This document shows positions 45,169 through 55,891 of a DNA stretch of 64,000 nt, piece by piece; positions within the stretch are counted from its first letter, which is position 1, and each line of letters starts with the position of its first letter. Both the position numbers and the translations under genes were made by a program. This stretch comes from Lolium rigidum (lineage: Eukaryota > Streptophyta > Magnoliopsida > Poales > Poaceae), in the NCBI RefSeq assembly GCF_022539505.1, contig NC_061514.1:333295090-333359089 (forward strand). Direction: 5' to 3'. The notes under the pieces are model-generated. The model did no database searches. It saw only the letters and a program-made list of their open reading frames with translations, and was not told the origin of the DNA.

Positions 45169-46228
45169 CGTTCGTTTCATCATAACATCAAGGTTTGCAG
45201 ATTGTTAATATCATGCTTCTCGCACGATAGCCGCTGATGGGAACTAATGATGCAATTGAGGCAATATTAGGGTACCTCTTACCATATTGAGTCCAAAAAT
45301 TGAACTAATTTTTTTGATGATATGATCATTGCTAGATTATTGTTCACACTAATATAAAGAGGGTAGAGGGTACCCTTATAGTGACCCACTTGCATCTCTA
45401 ATTGAGAGCTGGCCTTATCCTTGGTCGAAGGAGAAGGGGCTTCTGTTGGGTAGTAGTCGTAGTCTCGTAGATGAATGACCACTCCTGCTTGGCCCGGGGT
45501 GTCGGCGATCAAGAATACATCGAGGGCAGGGACCAATGAGGGAGGTATGCTTTGCAAGGAGAGAGACCGAGAGCGGTGTGGTGGCGCGGGGAGGTGGTGC
45601 AAGGTTGCGGCGGTAGTTATTTAGGGCGGTGACGACGGCAGCGGCCGGTGGTGCAGGAATAGGGGCAAACGAGGAGGGGATTTGATGGTCAGTTCGTTAG
45701 GGACGTAGAGAGAAGGGCGGACCCGATCGATTAATGTGGGTTGAACCTACGATTTGAGACTGTTTCTGATCTTTTGGTCTAACTCCAAACCGCATTGCTC
45801 CAGGCAGTCCCATCGGCAAGCCTGCACCGCTCCCAACCCAACATCCATTTTAACCCAACCCAATTAACCCAGACCACATCAAAACCCTCACCAAAATATC
45901 TACTTTTTCCAGCACCATTCCCAAATTAAAATGACTATCCAACGACCCATTGTTGGATGGTTAGGAGGATAGCGATACCTCCAATCTATAAGGGACTAAA
46001 CCTCAGTCTTAACATTTTGATGTCTTATATAAAAATGAAATATTCTTTTGATGGAAGGCGATATTTTCATCGACAGCAGGACGGTTGTGGTAGCTTCGTC
46101 AATCTCAAAATCCGTCGAATTAATCTCTCGGATCGAGTCTTTCGACGATACCCGTAGATCGAGGTAGGTGTAGTAGGTGCCTAGCTTCATAGGGTGAGTG
46201 TATAGAACAAGGCGTTTTTGCACCTAGG
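45169..46228. other. No gene recognised
   Basis: A minus-strand frame (45279-45602) without domain and scattered AT/GC patches. Nothing supported. Confidence 0.45.
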
Positions 46229-46605
46229 TGTCATGGGCATACCTTTCGGGTACCCATTATTAGTATACCTGGCTCGGCCCAATATGGAGAAGGCTCAAGA
46301 AGGCAACCCGAAGTAGTCGACTAGGACTCTTGTAAAACCCTAGGCTGGTTGCATATATAAAGCTAGCTAGGGCACCCAATAGAGGGAGGATGGAGATAGA
46401 CAACATAGCTCCGCCTACGGCGGTACCCTGTAAAGATACTTATGATTATATAGTAGATTGCTACCAGCACGTAGGGATCCTCCACCGAGGGGACCCGAAG
46501 CTGGGTATATCGTGTGCCCAATCTCGCTCCCGGAATCTCCATCGTCGCTCTCTCCCGAAACCCAAGTTTACAATACGTAGGCATTGGCGAGATATTCCCT
46601 TGTCA
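46229..46605 (+). mobile_element. Small solo LTR, 377 bp
   Basis: Begins TGTCATGGGCATACC and ends ATATTCCCTTGTCA, flanked by CTAGG (46224-46228) and TTAGG (46606-46610), a 5-bp duplication with one C/T change. A TATA box (GCATATATAAAGC, near 46350) lies in a promoter-like position. Ends of the TGTCA/TGTCA type suggest gypsy. No internal domain. Confidence 0.65.
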
Positions 46606-47263
46606 TTAGGAGTAGATGCTCCTCTTTTTTTAATGAGTTTTAAACGTATTTCAAAATGTCAAAAAAATCTTATAAAAAATGTAAAATATACATCCCAATG
46701 TTCTATGTGCTCGCAAAGTCGTTTCACAAAAAAAACAATATTGTTTGTGTCGTGTGTAAAAAAGAGGAAATCCGGTGCTAAAATAGCTCTTTGCGAAACA
46801 CTTTCTTAAATCTTTTTTACATAGAAAAAAACAAATGTTGGTTTTCTGTGAAAATTGGTGTGCACACATATAACAACATGCATGCATAAAATTTTTGTTC
46901 CACATTTTTAATACTTTTTAGAAATGTTTTTTCAAGTGGCAGGAGCTTATGCACCTGGAATTAAAAATATATTTTCGTGAGTGTATATACATATCTATAA
47001 GCATCTACTTCTTCCGTCCTAGTCAAGTAAAAGAGATTGAAGGAAGTGCATCTTACTCTACACAAGTGTTATTTTTAAAAGATCATCAAATTCTAAGAGT
47101 CCAAATCGTTTTTAGCGCATGACTATGTGTGGCCGTGGTGTACAACTGGAGTACATCGTTTATGTCGGTGTTTAAAGAAAAAAACCAAGTTGGCAAGCTG
47201 TTTAAACCGAGCCAAACACGACCAGAGCACTGATGGCGCCGTGCCACTATACGTGTACTGGTG
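46606..47263. other. AT-rich spacer, possible decayed MITE
   Basis: The stretch 46603-46957 has vaguely inverted ends (TAGATGCTCCTC..CAGGAGCTTATGCACC) and A/T-rich interior, as in some MITEs, but similarity is too weak to call. No gene. Confidence 0.35.
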
Positions 47264-47274
47264 CCGTTGTCACG

Positions 47275-48177
47275 GCGATTTACACAAAAATAACCCAAAA
47301 GTGGAAGAAAAGCACAGACTGACCCTCCGGCGAAACTATTTCACCAATCTAACCCTTTTGTGGCGCCTCTCCCAAGGGCGCCACACATGCCCATGTGGCG
47401 CCCGCGCGCGGCGCACACACCCATCCTACGTGGCCCGTCGACGCGGGCGGTGACCCCGATCCGACGTGGCGGCACGAGTGGCGCCGCTCCGGCCGGCGCC
47501 ACACTTTGAAGTGTGGCGCCCTGGGAAGGGCGCCACACATTGACTTAAGTTTGGGCGCCGCGCGCGCCGGCCCGACCCTCTTCTTTCTTTCTTCCTCTCG
47601 TTCCTCTTCTCTCCTCCAAAGGCGCCGGTTTTCTCTCTCCTCTCTCCCGCCCCACCAAATCAACCACCAAATCGTCGGATGCGTCCGTGGAGATCGTTCC
47701 CAACTCGTTGCTTGAGGGAAACGGAGGAGATTACCTCAAGCAACGAGTTGGGAACGATCTCCACGGACAGATCTGACGATTTGGTGGTGGATTTGGTGGG
47801 GGGAGAGGGAGGAGAGAGAAGCCGGGTTGGGGAGGAGGAAGAGAAGAAGAGAAAGAAAGAAGAGGGTCGGGCTGGGCGCGCGCGGCGCCCAAACTTAAGT
47901 CAATGTGTGGCGCCCTTCCCGAGGGCGCCACACTTTCAAAGTGTGGCGCCGGCCGGAGCGGCGCCACTCGTGCTTGCCACGTCGGATCGGGGTCACCGGC
48001 TCGGCGTCGACGGGCCACGTAGGATGGGTGTGTGGCGCCAGCGCCGGGGCGCCACATGGGCATGTGTGGCGCCCTTGGGAGGGGCGCCACACAAAAGGGT
48101 TAGATTGGTGAAATAGTTTCGCCGGAGGGTCAGTCTGTGCTTTTCTTCCACTTTTGGGTTATTTTTGTGTAAATCGC
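47275..48177. mobile_element. 903-bp near-perfect foldback element
   Basis: Two arms of about 444 bp, 47275-47718 and 47735-48177, are inverted copies with few mismatches around a ~15-nt loop (GAAACGGAGGAGATTA). The ends read GCGATTTACACAAAAATAAC and its inverse. An 11-bp repeat CCGTTGTCACG flanks it (47264-47274, 48178-48188). Each arm carries smaller palindromes (GTGTGGCGCC / GGCGCCACAC, repeated three times) and a CT-rich/GA-rich stretch. Long duplication and long inverted ends suggest a Mutator-type or foldback MITE. The frames in it (e.g. 47395-47715) are mirror images and not genes. It lies 487 bp upstream of the RING gene start and a transcript could fold into a long double-stranded RNA. 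Confidence 0.88.
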
Positions 48178-48188
48178 CCGTTGTCACG

Positions 48189-48663
48189 GACCCTGCAACA
48201 TCCACCGGACCTTCCAGAAACGTACGTGTCAACCTTCCTGGCCCGCCCCGCAGCCCCCGGCTGCCCTATCCCCACGACACCAGCCACTACCCACTCTCGC
48301 TGACCGTCCGTCCCCACCCGGTCCGTCCCCACCTGTCAGTCCCACACGAACCGTCACTGTACTCCACCTCCCTCCCGTGCACGCAAGGCACCCGGGCGCG
48401 CCGAAAGCGACGGGGGCCCTGACTGCGCGCGTGAGCTCTTAAAACCCGGCCTCGCCGCCGCCGTTCGTCGTCCGCCTCAGCCGCCGCGCGCGCCGGAGCA
48501 GAAAGAAACCCACGCGGCGGATCCGGAGCCTAGGGTTTAGGGGTTGCGGAGCAGAAGGGGGTATCGGTTGGTGGTGTTGGGGGAGCTGAGAGGCGAGGTT
48601 GGGGATTTGGATGGTCGCGGCGGCGCGGCGCGGGAGTAGTAGAAGCAGCTCCTCCTCTTCTCG
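48189..48663 (+). promoter_or_regulatory. Promoter and GC-rich leader of the RING E3 gene
   Basis: C-rich upstream part, then GCTCTTAAAACCCGGCC (weak TATA-like, near 48437) and a GC-rich leader to the ATG at 48664. The foldback element sits directly behind it. Transcription start is inferred only. Confidence 0.4.
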
Positions 48664-51600
48664 ATGGGCAGGTCGTTCAGGGACTCGCTGAAGCTGCTCG
48701 AGGCCGACATCCAGCACGCCAACTCGCTGTGAGCTCGCCCTCCTCCCCCCTCGCACCGCATCTCTCCCCCCTCCTGCTCGGCTGCTGTTTCAGTTTGAAA
48801 TTGGCCTCTCTTTTTTGCGAAAGCAGTTCGAAATTGACCTGTTAGTGTTGTCCAGCGCGTTGATTTGAACTGGGTCGGGTGTCCCGCTGTCACCGGACCT
48901 TCCGCCTTTCGTCTCCGTCTGGAGTAGGATTGCCTGTTCGCGCCGCTGTGATGTGCGTCCCCAAATGTGATCGCACGAGCTCATGTTTTGGCTGGGGTAG
49001 CGATTTACCTCTAATTAGCCTCCCTGTGGTCCTTATTTACAAACCGGACACAACTTGGTTGGTTAATTTGACTACTGATAGGTATAAATGCTTCCAATTT
49101 TGAGCGGTGGCATACAGCAATTTGGAGTAGTATTTAGATTGCTATGAAAGACTCACAAATGTTCCTGCTGTACTGGTAGCTTCTTCCATTGACGCGTGTC
49201 TGACAAATGCGCTGCTTCTGGCCAAAGTCATCCTCATTGCGCCTTGGAGCACTACGATGTATATAAATATTGCGCTTTTTTGAGCTCTCATCATGAAATC
49301 CCTGTTGTTGGTGTACCGTGCAATTCTTCTCGAGTGACGATGTGGTCGGTGCCTTCCTCATCATTGTCATCATGGATTCCCCCGAAGTTGATGTCCAGAA
49401 TGTGCGCTGCACGCGGAGTGCTGGTATCATTTGGCCAACTAGCTAGCTGGTCGTCTTGAATTCAGTTATGGTTCAGCTCTTCAGGGTTTGGTTACTATCC
49501 AAGTTACACAGACATTAGCACGTTAGTTGTTCCGGATGAATTCACCCATTAAGGGTGCCGCTAAAGCTTTAGAGCCTTGTCAGGAAACAATAATGCATTT
49601 ATAATGCACCATCTTACTTTAGCACGTGGTGTGAGAATGCTTTTGACTCTGTAGGGCTCGAAAAAGTTATAGAGCCTATACTTGGCATACCTTTAAGAAC
49701 ACACACACTAAAAGCAAGAGTAAGACACTTGTGTACAAGACGTAGTTCTCAGAATTTAGCTGTAGTGGTATTTTTGAATATTGACTAATGACTATGGAGA
49801 CTGCTAACTGTAGTTATAACCTAGGTACAGAAGCATATCCTTAGCCGGTTCTCTTTGACCTTACTTCTGTACCTCATATTATGATGAAACTGAAACGAAA
49901 TTCACTAACACGGCAGGCACTTTATTTTGAGAAAACTAGAGGAACACTGTCGAGTATTTTATAGCATGGAAAGAGTTACCGAAACATATATACAAAACAG
50001 ACTTAAGGCTACTAGAGAGTAAGGTGTCAAGTGGGATCCCGCCAACATCACACCTATAGTTCATGTTGCAAATTCTAGTACAAATTTTGAGACTAAAATT
50101 TACACTAGAATTGACAAAATGAACTATAAGTGGGATTCTGGTGGGATCCCGCTTACATCTCTACTGGAGAGGCTAATAGTCCTGAATGCATTAACACCAC
50201 TTCCGCTGCCTGAATTCCAAAGCATTCAACTTTTGCTTGTCAATTTTCTGATAAAGTCCCGATGAAGATCTGGATGGTCTTGTTTCCAGTTTTAACTATG
50301 ATTATCCTAAGTTTGCACTGAGGACTATGGCTCTTTTTATATAGCCTTACCTCATCTGAACAGAATTGTGCAAGTTTGGTGGAAGTTGAGATTCTTTTTA
50401 GTTTCTTTATTCTCTTATGCCACAAGATCGCATTGCTCACTGTTTTGGTAAAATTGCAGCGCCTCTGAATTTCGAAGAGACTATGATGGTGCCTGTCTTC
50501 AGATGAGGATGTCATACTGTCCGGCTGCACACCTTTTCCTTTTTCTTGTGCAATGGACAGACTGCAACCTTGCCGGTGCGCTTGGGCTGTTGAGGATTCT
50601 CATTTACAAGGTTGTTGACACTCTGTTATCACAGCCATGTCTCTTTCGGTTGTTCCTTTTGTTGAACTGGAACGATGATTAACATTATCGTAGTCTTAAA
50701 ATATGCAGGTTTATGCTGATGGGACAACCACCATGTCCACTCATGAAAGGAAAGCAAGCATTAGGGAATTTTATGGTATACTGTAGTTGCCTACTTCAAA
50801 AAATTGTACATCAGTCTCCTTAATTGGTTTGTTCATTACGTTTTTTTTTGGCAGCTGTCATATATCCTTCTTTGGCGCAATTACATGAAGGAATTAATGA
50901 AGTGGAGGATAAAAAACAAAAAGCAATTTGTATAGAGAGGTATAGAAGACGAGAAGAGGATCACAAAAGGGTGATCTCAGAGATTGATGATAATATAGAG
51001 GAAGAATGTGGCATATGCATGGAGATAAACGGCAAAGTTGTCCTTCCAACTTGTAGCCATGCTATGTGCATTAAATGCTACCGTGACTGGTACATATCTG
51101 CTCTCTTCTCTCTGTATCGTCAAGCAAGTACTCCCTCTGATCTGAATTATAAGATGTTTTGGATATTTCAATGTGGACTACATATAGACTGAAATGAGTG
51201 AACAGACACACTGAAATGCGTCTAGATACATATGAATTCGGAGAAAAGCTGGAACATCTTATAATTTGGAACGGAGTGATATCAAACAACATTTGGCTTT
51301 TGTCCTTGTGACAATAAGTAGTTCTGCATGGTTAAGATGAAATTTTATTCCTCAGTATTTGAAACACATTGAATGCATTTAGCCACCATGAGGAATCCAA
51401 AGGCGAATAAATTCTTGCTACTAGGTCATGTGTTGTTAGCTTGGATGCTGGTTCTCATAGGAGGTGAGGTGGGCATCTAATTGTAATAGGACCCCATTTC
51501 AGGTCATCTTAATGAATATGCCTATTTGCTTTGAGCTGGCATGCTTGCTCCTTCAGTTTCATCATTCTGCATGAAATGTTCATAATCTTAGACTTTGGTT

Positions 51601-52635
51601 TAAAATAGAAATGGGGATTAATTGAACATGAAATCTTTCAAGACAATGTACATCACTTCATCCAGAACATTGGCCCTCCTGGTTTTCATGGCCGTTCCTT
51701 GAAATAAAAAGTCAGGAATTAATAGTTTAGACATGTATTTAAACTTATTGGAGAAAAAGCATGGTGGTTTTAGCCTAGCTCAGGACAGCCAAATGTCGGA
51801 TATATAAGTTCAGAACAACATGAAGGACCAAGCTCATCTAAGGTGGACTTTTCTTAGCTCAGACTGAAAGAGGGCCACTGGATACTCTGACCTGGTTTGC
51901 TTAGATTCTGTCATTTCATCTCCTGTTGGAACTTGGATTTAGATTTTCTTTCCCAGAGTTGGAAGCAACACCGATCCTTGAGGAATTCAAGTGGTGTGCA
52001 AAATAATATGAAGTCATTTTTTGCCTTCATGAATTTTTTATCCGAAATTAATTACACCTCTTTTGCTGTATAAGTGATTCAAACTCACTACTGGATAGTG
52101 GGTACCATGACACATGGTACTGCGATGACAATTGAGTACAAAAATCCCGATTTATGATTTTATCTGGTATACTGCAATCGTAGTTGCCCGAGCATTCGTT
52201 TGCACGCCAAATGAATATGGTCTACGATTAGATTTTTTAATTGAAATATGGATCAACTTAAAAGAAATATACCTAACTTTATTTGATTTGATTCTGAATA
52301 TGTCACAGTGGCCCTGGCACAAAGTTTGTCTATTTTGTGTGATAGTCTGACAATCAACTTTCTGCATGATGCATTCATTTTGTTCTAATATATATCTGTT
52401 GTTCTAAGTCTGGCCTCCCCGCAGGAGATCAAGATCCCAGTCCTGTCCATTCTGCCGGGATAGCCTCAAGAGGGTAAACTCAGCTGACCTCTGGATATAC
52501 ACAGATAACAGAGACATAGTGGACATGGCGACGGTTCGAAGAGAGAACCTGAGGCGTCTCTACATGTACATAGATAAGTTGCCCACAGTGATCCCTGAAT
52601 CCGTTTTCGAGGTATATGATTCCCACGTGAAGTGA
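48664..52635 (+). CDS. AIRP2-like RING-type E3 ubiquitin ligase, 5 exons
   Basis: Exons 48664-48728, 50460-50610, 50709-50775, 50855-51089, 52425-52635; 729 nt, 242 aa, phases consistent and GT/AG sites throughout. The protein starts MGRSFRDSLKLLEADIQHAN. It continues YDGACLQMRMSYCPAAHLF, FLVQWTDCNLAGALGLLRIL, DGTTTMSTHERKASIREFYA, then a C3HC4 RING split over exons 4 and 5: CGICMEINGK..LPTCSHAMCIKCYRDW and RSQSCPFCRDSLKRV. It ends VYDSHVK. Order and length match Arabidopsis ABA-insensitive RING protein 2 (AIRP2), a cytosolic E3 that promotes ABA signalling in drought and germination; the same role here is inferred. All eight zinc ligands are present. The 1.7-kb first intron follows a very short exon. 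Intron 4 holds a Stowaway. Confidence 0.93.
51131..51276. mobile_element. Stowaway MITE in RING gene intron 4
   Basis: CTCCCTCTGATCTGAATTAT at the left and ATAATTTGGAACGGAG at the right are inverted Stowaway ends; TA at 51129-51130; 146 bp. The right GGGAG tip is eroded. Confidence 0.8.
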
Positions 52636-53699
52636 CCTCGTGGTCTTGCTCAGCGTGCGCCAATTGTTCATCGGTGCGCTGCTGCTAGTGCTGTAGACAT
52701 TTGTGGAGCCCCAGGCGGCTGGTGCCGTGAGCTTATGGATGCTCCGAGCAGCTTCGCCGGGGAGGCTCCGTATGTAAGGTATATATGTAAATTATCGTCA
52801 GTTGTATCCACACGACCTTTGTCATGTGTTAGGGAGTCTGACGCCTTTGGCATGTAAGTAATGAATCATTGACCATTAAGCATTTCACCCATGCTTGTTT
52901 GGGGGATGTCATTCCGGAATCTGGAAGGATGTATTCTGTTTGATGTTCGTCTTGGTACGCTCAGGTCCTGCTGGGAACACATGGATTTCGCACAAATTGG
53001 CAGGAATGTTTTTTTCGATTGAGCATGAAGTTTTCAGTGGGAGTCAAATCTATGCGCCGCAGATCAGTTTCACAGTGGCGCGGGCTGCATCTGAATGTGC
53101 GGTGCACTGTTAGCTCTCTTGTAGAGTGTAGACCTTAATCTGCGGTGAACTGGTGGTTTTCGCTAATGATTCACTTCCGTGATGAATGGAAGCACGGAAG
53201 CCGTCAGGCGTCAAACAACCGTCGTTGCAGTTTGCAGTATGTCGAGGCAAACAGAGGGTCGCTGGAGTGTCATATCAAACTAATTAGGTTGAGTCCTCTC
53301 TGTATATTAGTGAAAAAAAAAGATCTACAATTGTAAATTGTTAAGCTCTGTCCTATACACGGCTTCAGTTCTAAGTTCTAGCACAACTGGCTACATGCCT
53401 GAATTCTTCCCGCACATTTTTATTTACGCAAACGAGCTCCCTGCTGCAAGATTTTTTCCGATAACATATCTTTGAGCTAGTTTTTTCTTAATGCACACAG
53501 CCTTTGTTTTATTTAATTATTCAGCGAAGCCTTACGAGGTGATACATTAATCAAGCCGAAGCAACCATCTTGGCAATAAAAAAACGCAACACTTACAAGC
53601 TTGATGAAATGGTGGCCATGATCAGGGTTGTTTGCCCCAACCTCCCACCAAGGCACACAATCTAAAATCGTCGCACATGTAAGAAGACTTAGTGTGGCA
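52636..53699. other. 3' UTR of RING gene and spacer
   Basis: The first few hundred bases probably form the 3' UTR. No second gene or repeat recognised. Confidence 0.4.
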
Positions 53700-54070
53700 T
53701 GCACACACTACAGAAATTGCCGCTTGTTTTCGTCTACAAGCAAATGGTAGTTGGCGTCGTGATTCAAAACCACATCGGTGAATGCTTAGTTGCTTGTAGT
53801 GAGCTCATGCCGAGATGTCATGGCGTGCAGAAGCACTTGTCGTTAGGCGTGCATTGGCTCTCACTCGGGATGAAGGCTACGACAAGATCATATTGGCGAC
53901 AGAGTGCCTTTCTATGGTGAATCGCATCAACAGTTTCACTCTTGGTTGCTTGTTCTTGGGAGTGGTCATTCAAGACATTAAGGAGGCTGCGATGTAGCTC
54001 ATATTCTTTCTTCCATGTCCCCCATAAGCGAAATGAATAGGCACATGTTTTACCTCGTCGTTTTGAAACC
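53700..54070 (+). pseudogene. LINE RNase H domain remnant
   Basis: Plus strand codes VVIQNHIGECLVACSELMPR and, one frame on, AEALVVRRALALTRDEGYDK and IILATECLSMVNRINS, the RNase H-like domain (RVT_3) at the C-terminus of plant LINE ORF2 proteins. The catalytic Glu of EAL is kept; the following Asp (normally SDC) is Glu in TEC. Frameshift near 53815. No intact element. Confidence 0.75.
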
Positions 54071-54508
54071 TTCGAATGTGTTATCCTTTTCTTTTAGATT
54101 CACAGCCTCACACGGAGACATCTCCTTGGTTCCATTTTCATTTCAAAATGAAATCTAGTGTTCAGCCAAAAGGTTTTAACTCGAATCCAAAGAGAGAAAG
54201 CCAAGAAAGGCATTACAACCAACGCACAGCAACAGCTACAGTACCAAAAAACTTGCCACATCAAAATCTCAAAAGCCAACCAAACTAAAAACAAAACTAG
54301 ACTATGCACTACTCAGGTGTTTTGCGAGCTGCAGAAGAACCAGATGCTATTCCAACACCACATGGATCGGAGCGTCCTCATCTGGGTTTTCCTTCAGATA
54401 AGCCATCGAAGCTCTCCCCTCATGCGCCATCATTGAAGCCGGAGCCTAGAAAGAGATCCAGTCGAAACTGGTGCACTTCAGCTCGACATTAGTTTCAGTG
54501 AAGACTTG
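54071..54508. other. Downstream LINE sequence or unknown
   Basis: Short frames (e.g. 54304-54492, Pro/Ser-rich) have no recognised domain. The region may be the 3' part of the LINE remnant. Confidence 0.35.
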
Positions 54509-54518
54509 AGGAGTGTCA

Positions 54519-55881
54519 ATTTTTTCGATAAAAGAAATATATTAATATCGAGAGATATCAATTAAACCCAGCCTCTGCAACAACGTAATACCCTAATGGC
54601 AGTACGGATGCTCACAACCAAAAAAGAAAACTAAGAAAACAAAAGATCCCGCTACAGCCTGTCCTAAGCTCTCCAAAAGCGACGCCTCCAAAAAGGTAAT
54701 AGTGCACAAGCGGCTGTCGTTGCACGATCAACAAATATTAGGTTTTCACCATGAAGATAAACCCCACTCACAAAACAATGACTTCAAAAAAGTCATTGCC
54801 AGGCTCAGCCAATTAAGACCAGACTTTGGATTTTCACCCTGGAAGGAAAGACTCTAAACTTCACTTGTGCTGCCGCCCTTGCATACTAATGTTGCGAAGC
54901 CCATAACATCAAACAAGTCCCTCAACAACACAGAGACTTGAACCTCCATTGCTAGTCTTCCAAGCTGGCTTTCGTGATAGTCTACGCCTCTGATTTCACC
55001 ATGGATCAGAATGTCAACTGATGGCAACACATAACAGAGCTTCGCGTTGCTCCCTCCATAACCAAATGATCGGAATAAAAACATGAGTGTGCACGACCGA
55101 ATACCAGCCTATCCAGCAAACTCCAGGCATAAGTTGCATTGTTACATTCGCTGGCGGAGCCTCAGAAACTCACCACTCCAACCAGCCGAAGAAGGACCGA
55201 CAATAGCATGGTCACCATCTTCGCGGAAGAGGAACCCTAGGACTGCCACCTTTATTCTTCGACACGGACGAGCAGGCCCCCACGCTGCCCTCCGTTGGCC
55301 AACAACAACGAAGGAGGTTCAGAAAACGATGGACAAAGCACCATCTTTGCCTCGCTAGGTCGTTGCCGCGAGGCTGCCGCCCCGGCTGCAGAGAAGAAGA
55401 CGATCTGACAGGTTGCAGACGATCTGGCAGATTGCAGAGCACAAGACGCTTTGCTAGGATCCAGTCGGCGCTGCCCAGGAGGGCTCCCGATCGGCGGAGG
55501 CCGTCCACGGCACCTCCATAGGCATAGCAGCGCACACGACCAGGCCCCCTAGGCCCAGATCTGGCCCGCGCTGCCGCCAGCATACCACACCCAACCAGCC
55601 TCGCCGGCGTCCAACGCCCCACCGCCTCGCCGTCTCCTCCACAGACCACCTGGCCCGCCCGACGCCGCACCTCCCTGCTCGGACGCGCTGCAGGACGCGC
55701 CTCCGCTGCCCTCCACCATTTGGCGGGACGAGCGCCGCCACCGCCGCCGGCACCGGCGGCAGTGGCCTAGCTAGGCCGGAGTTGGGAGATGCGAGGTTAG
55801 GGTTTCTGGGGAGGGCTCCGGAACCGTTAGAGCGGGAGGGACCCGGGAGGCGGTCACTTGAAGCTACTCTTGCTCTCGATC
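54519..55881 (-). mobile_element. GC-rich 1.36-kb retroposon with LINE tail and 10-bp TSD
   Basis: Flanked by AGGAGTGTCA (54509-54518, 55882-55891). Minus orientation: the right (5') half is GC-rich and leader-like, containing AACCCTAACCTCGC. The left (3') end reads GTTGTTGCAGAGGCTGGG, GATATTAATATATTTCTTTT and ATCGAAAAAA on the minus strand, a typical grass LINE 3' end with A tail. No reverse transcriptase domain. Frames on both strands lack domains. Same architecture as 28222-29500 and 11372-12590. Confidence 0.75.
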
Positions 55882-55891
55882 AGGAGTGTCA

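Noticed and set aside
47395..48116. Frames of 100-145 codons in the foldback region
   Set aside because: They are mirror images of one another across the palindrome, with no start context, domain or splice sites.
55083..55753. Gene-like GC-rich frames near 55.5 kb
   Set aside because: They lie inside the TSD-flanked retroposon 54519-55881 and lack domains.
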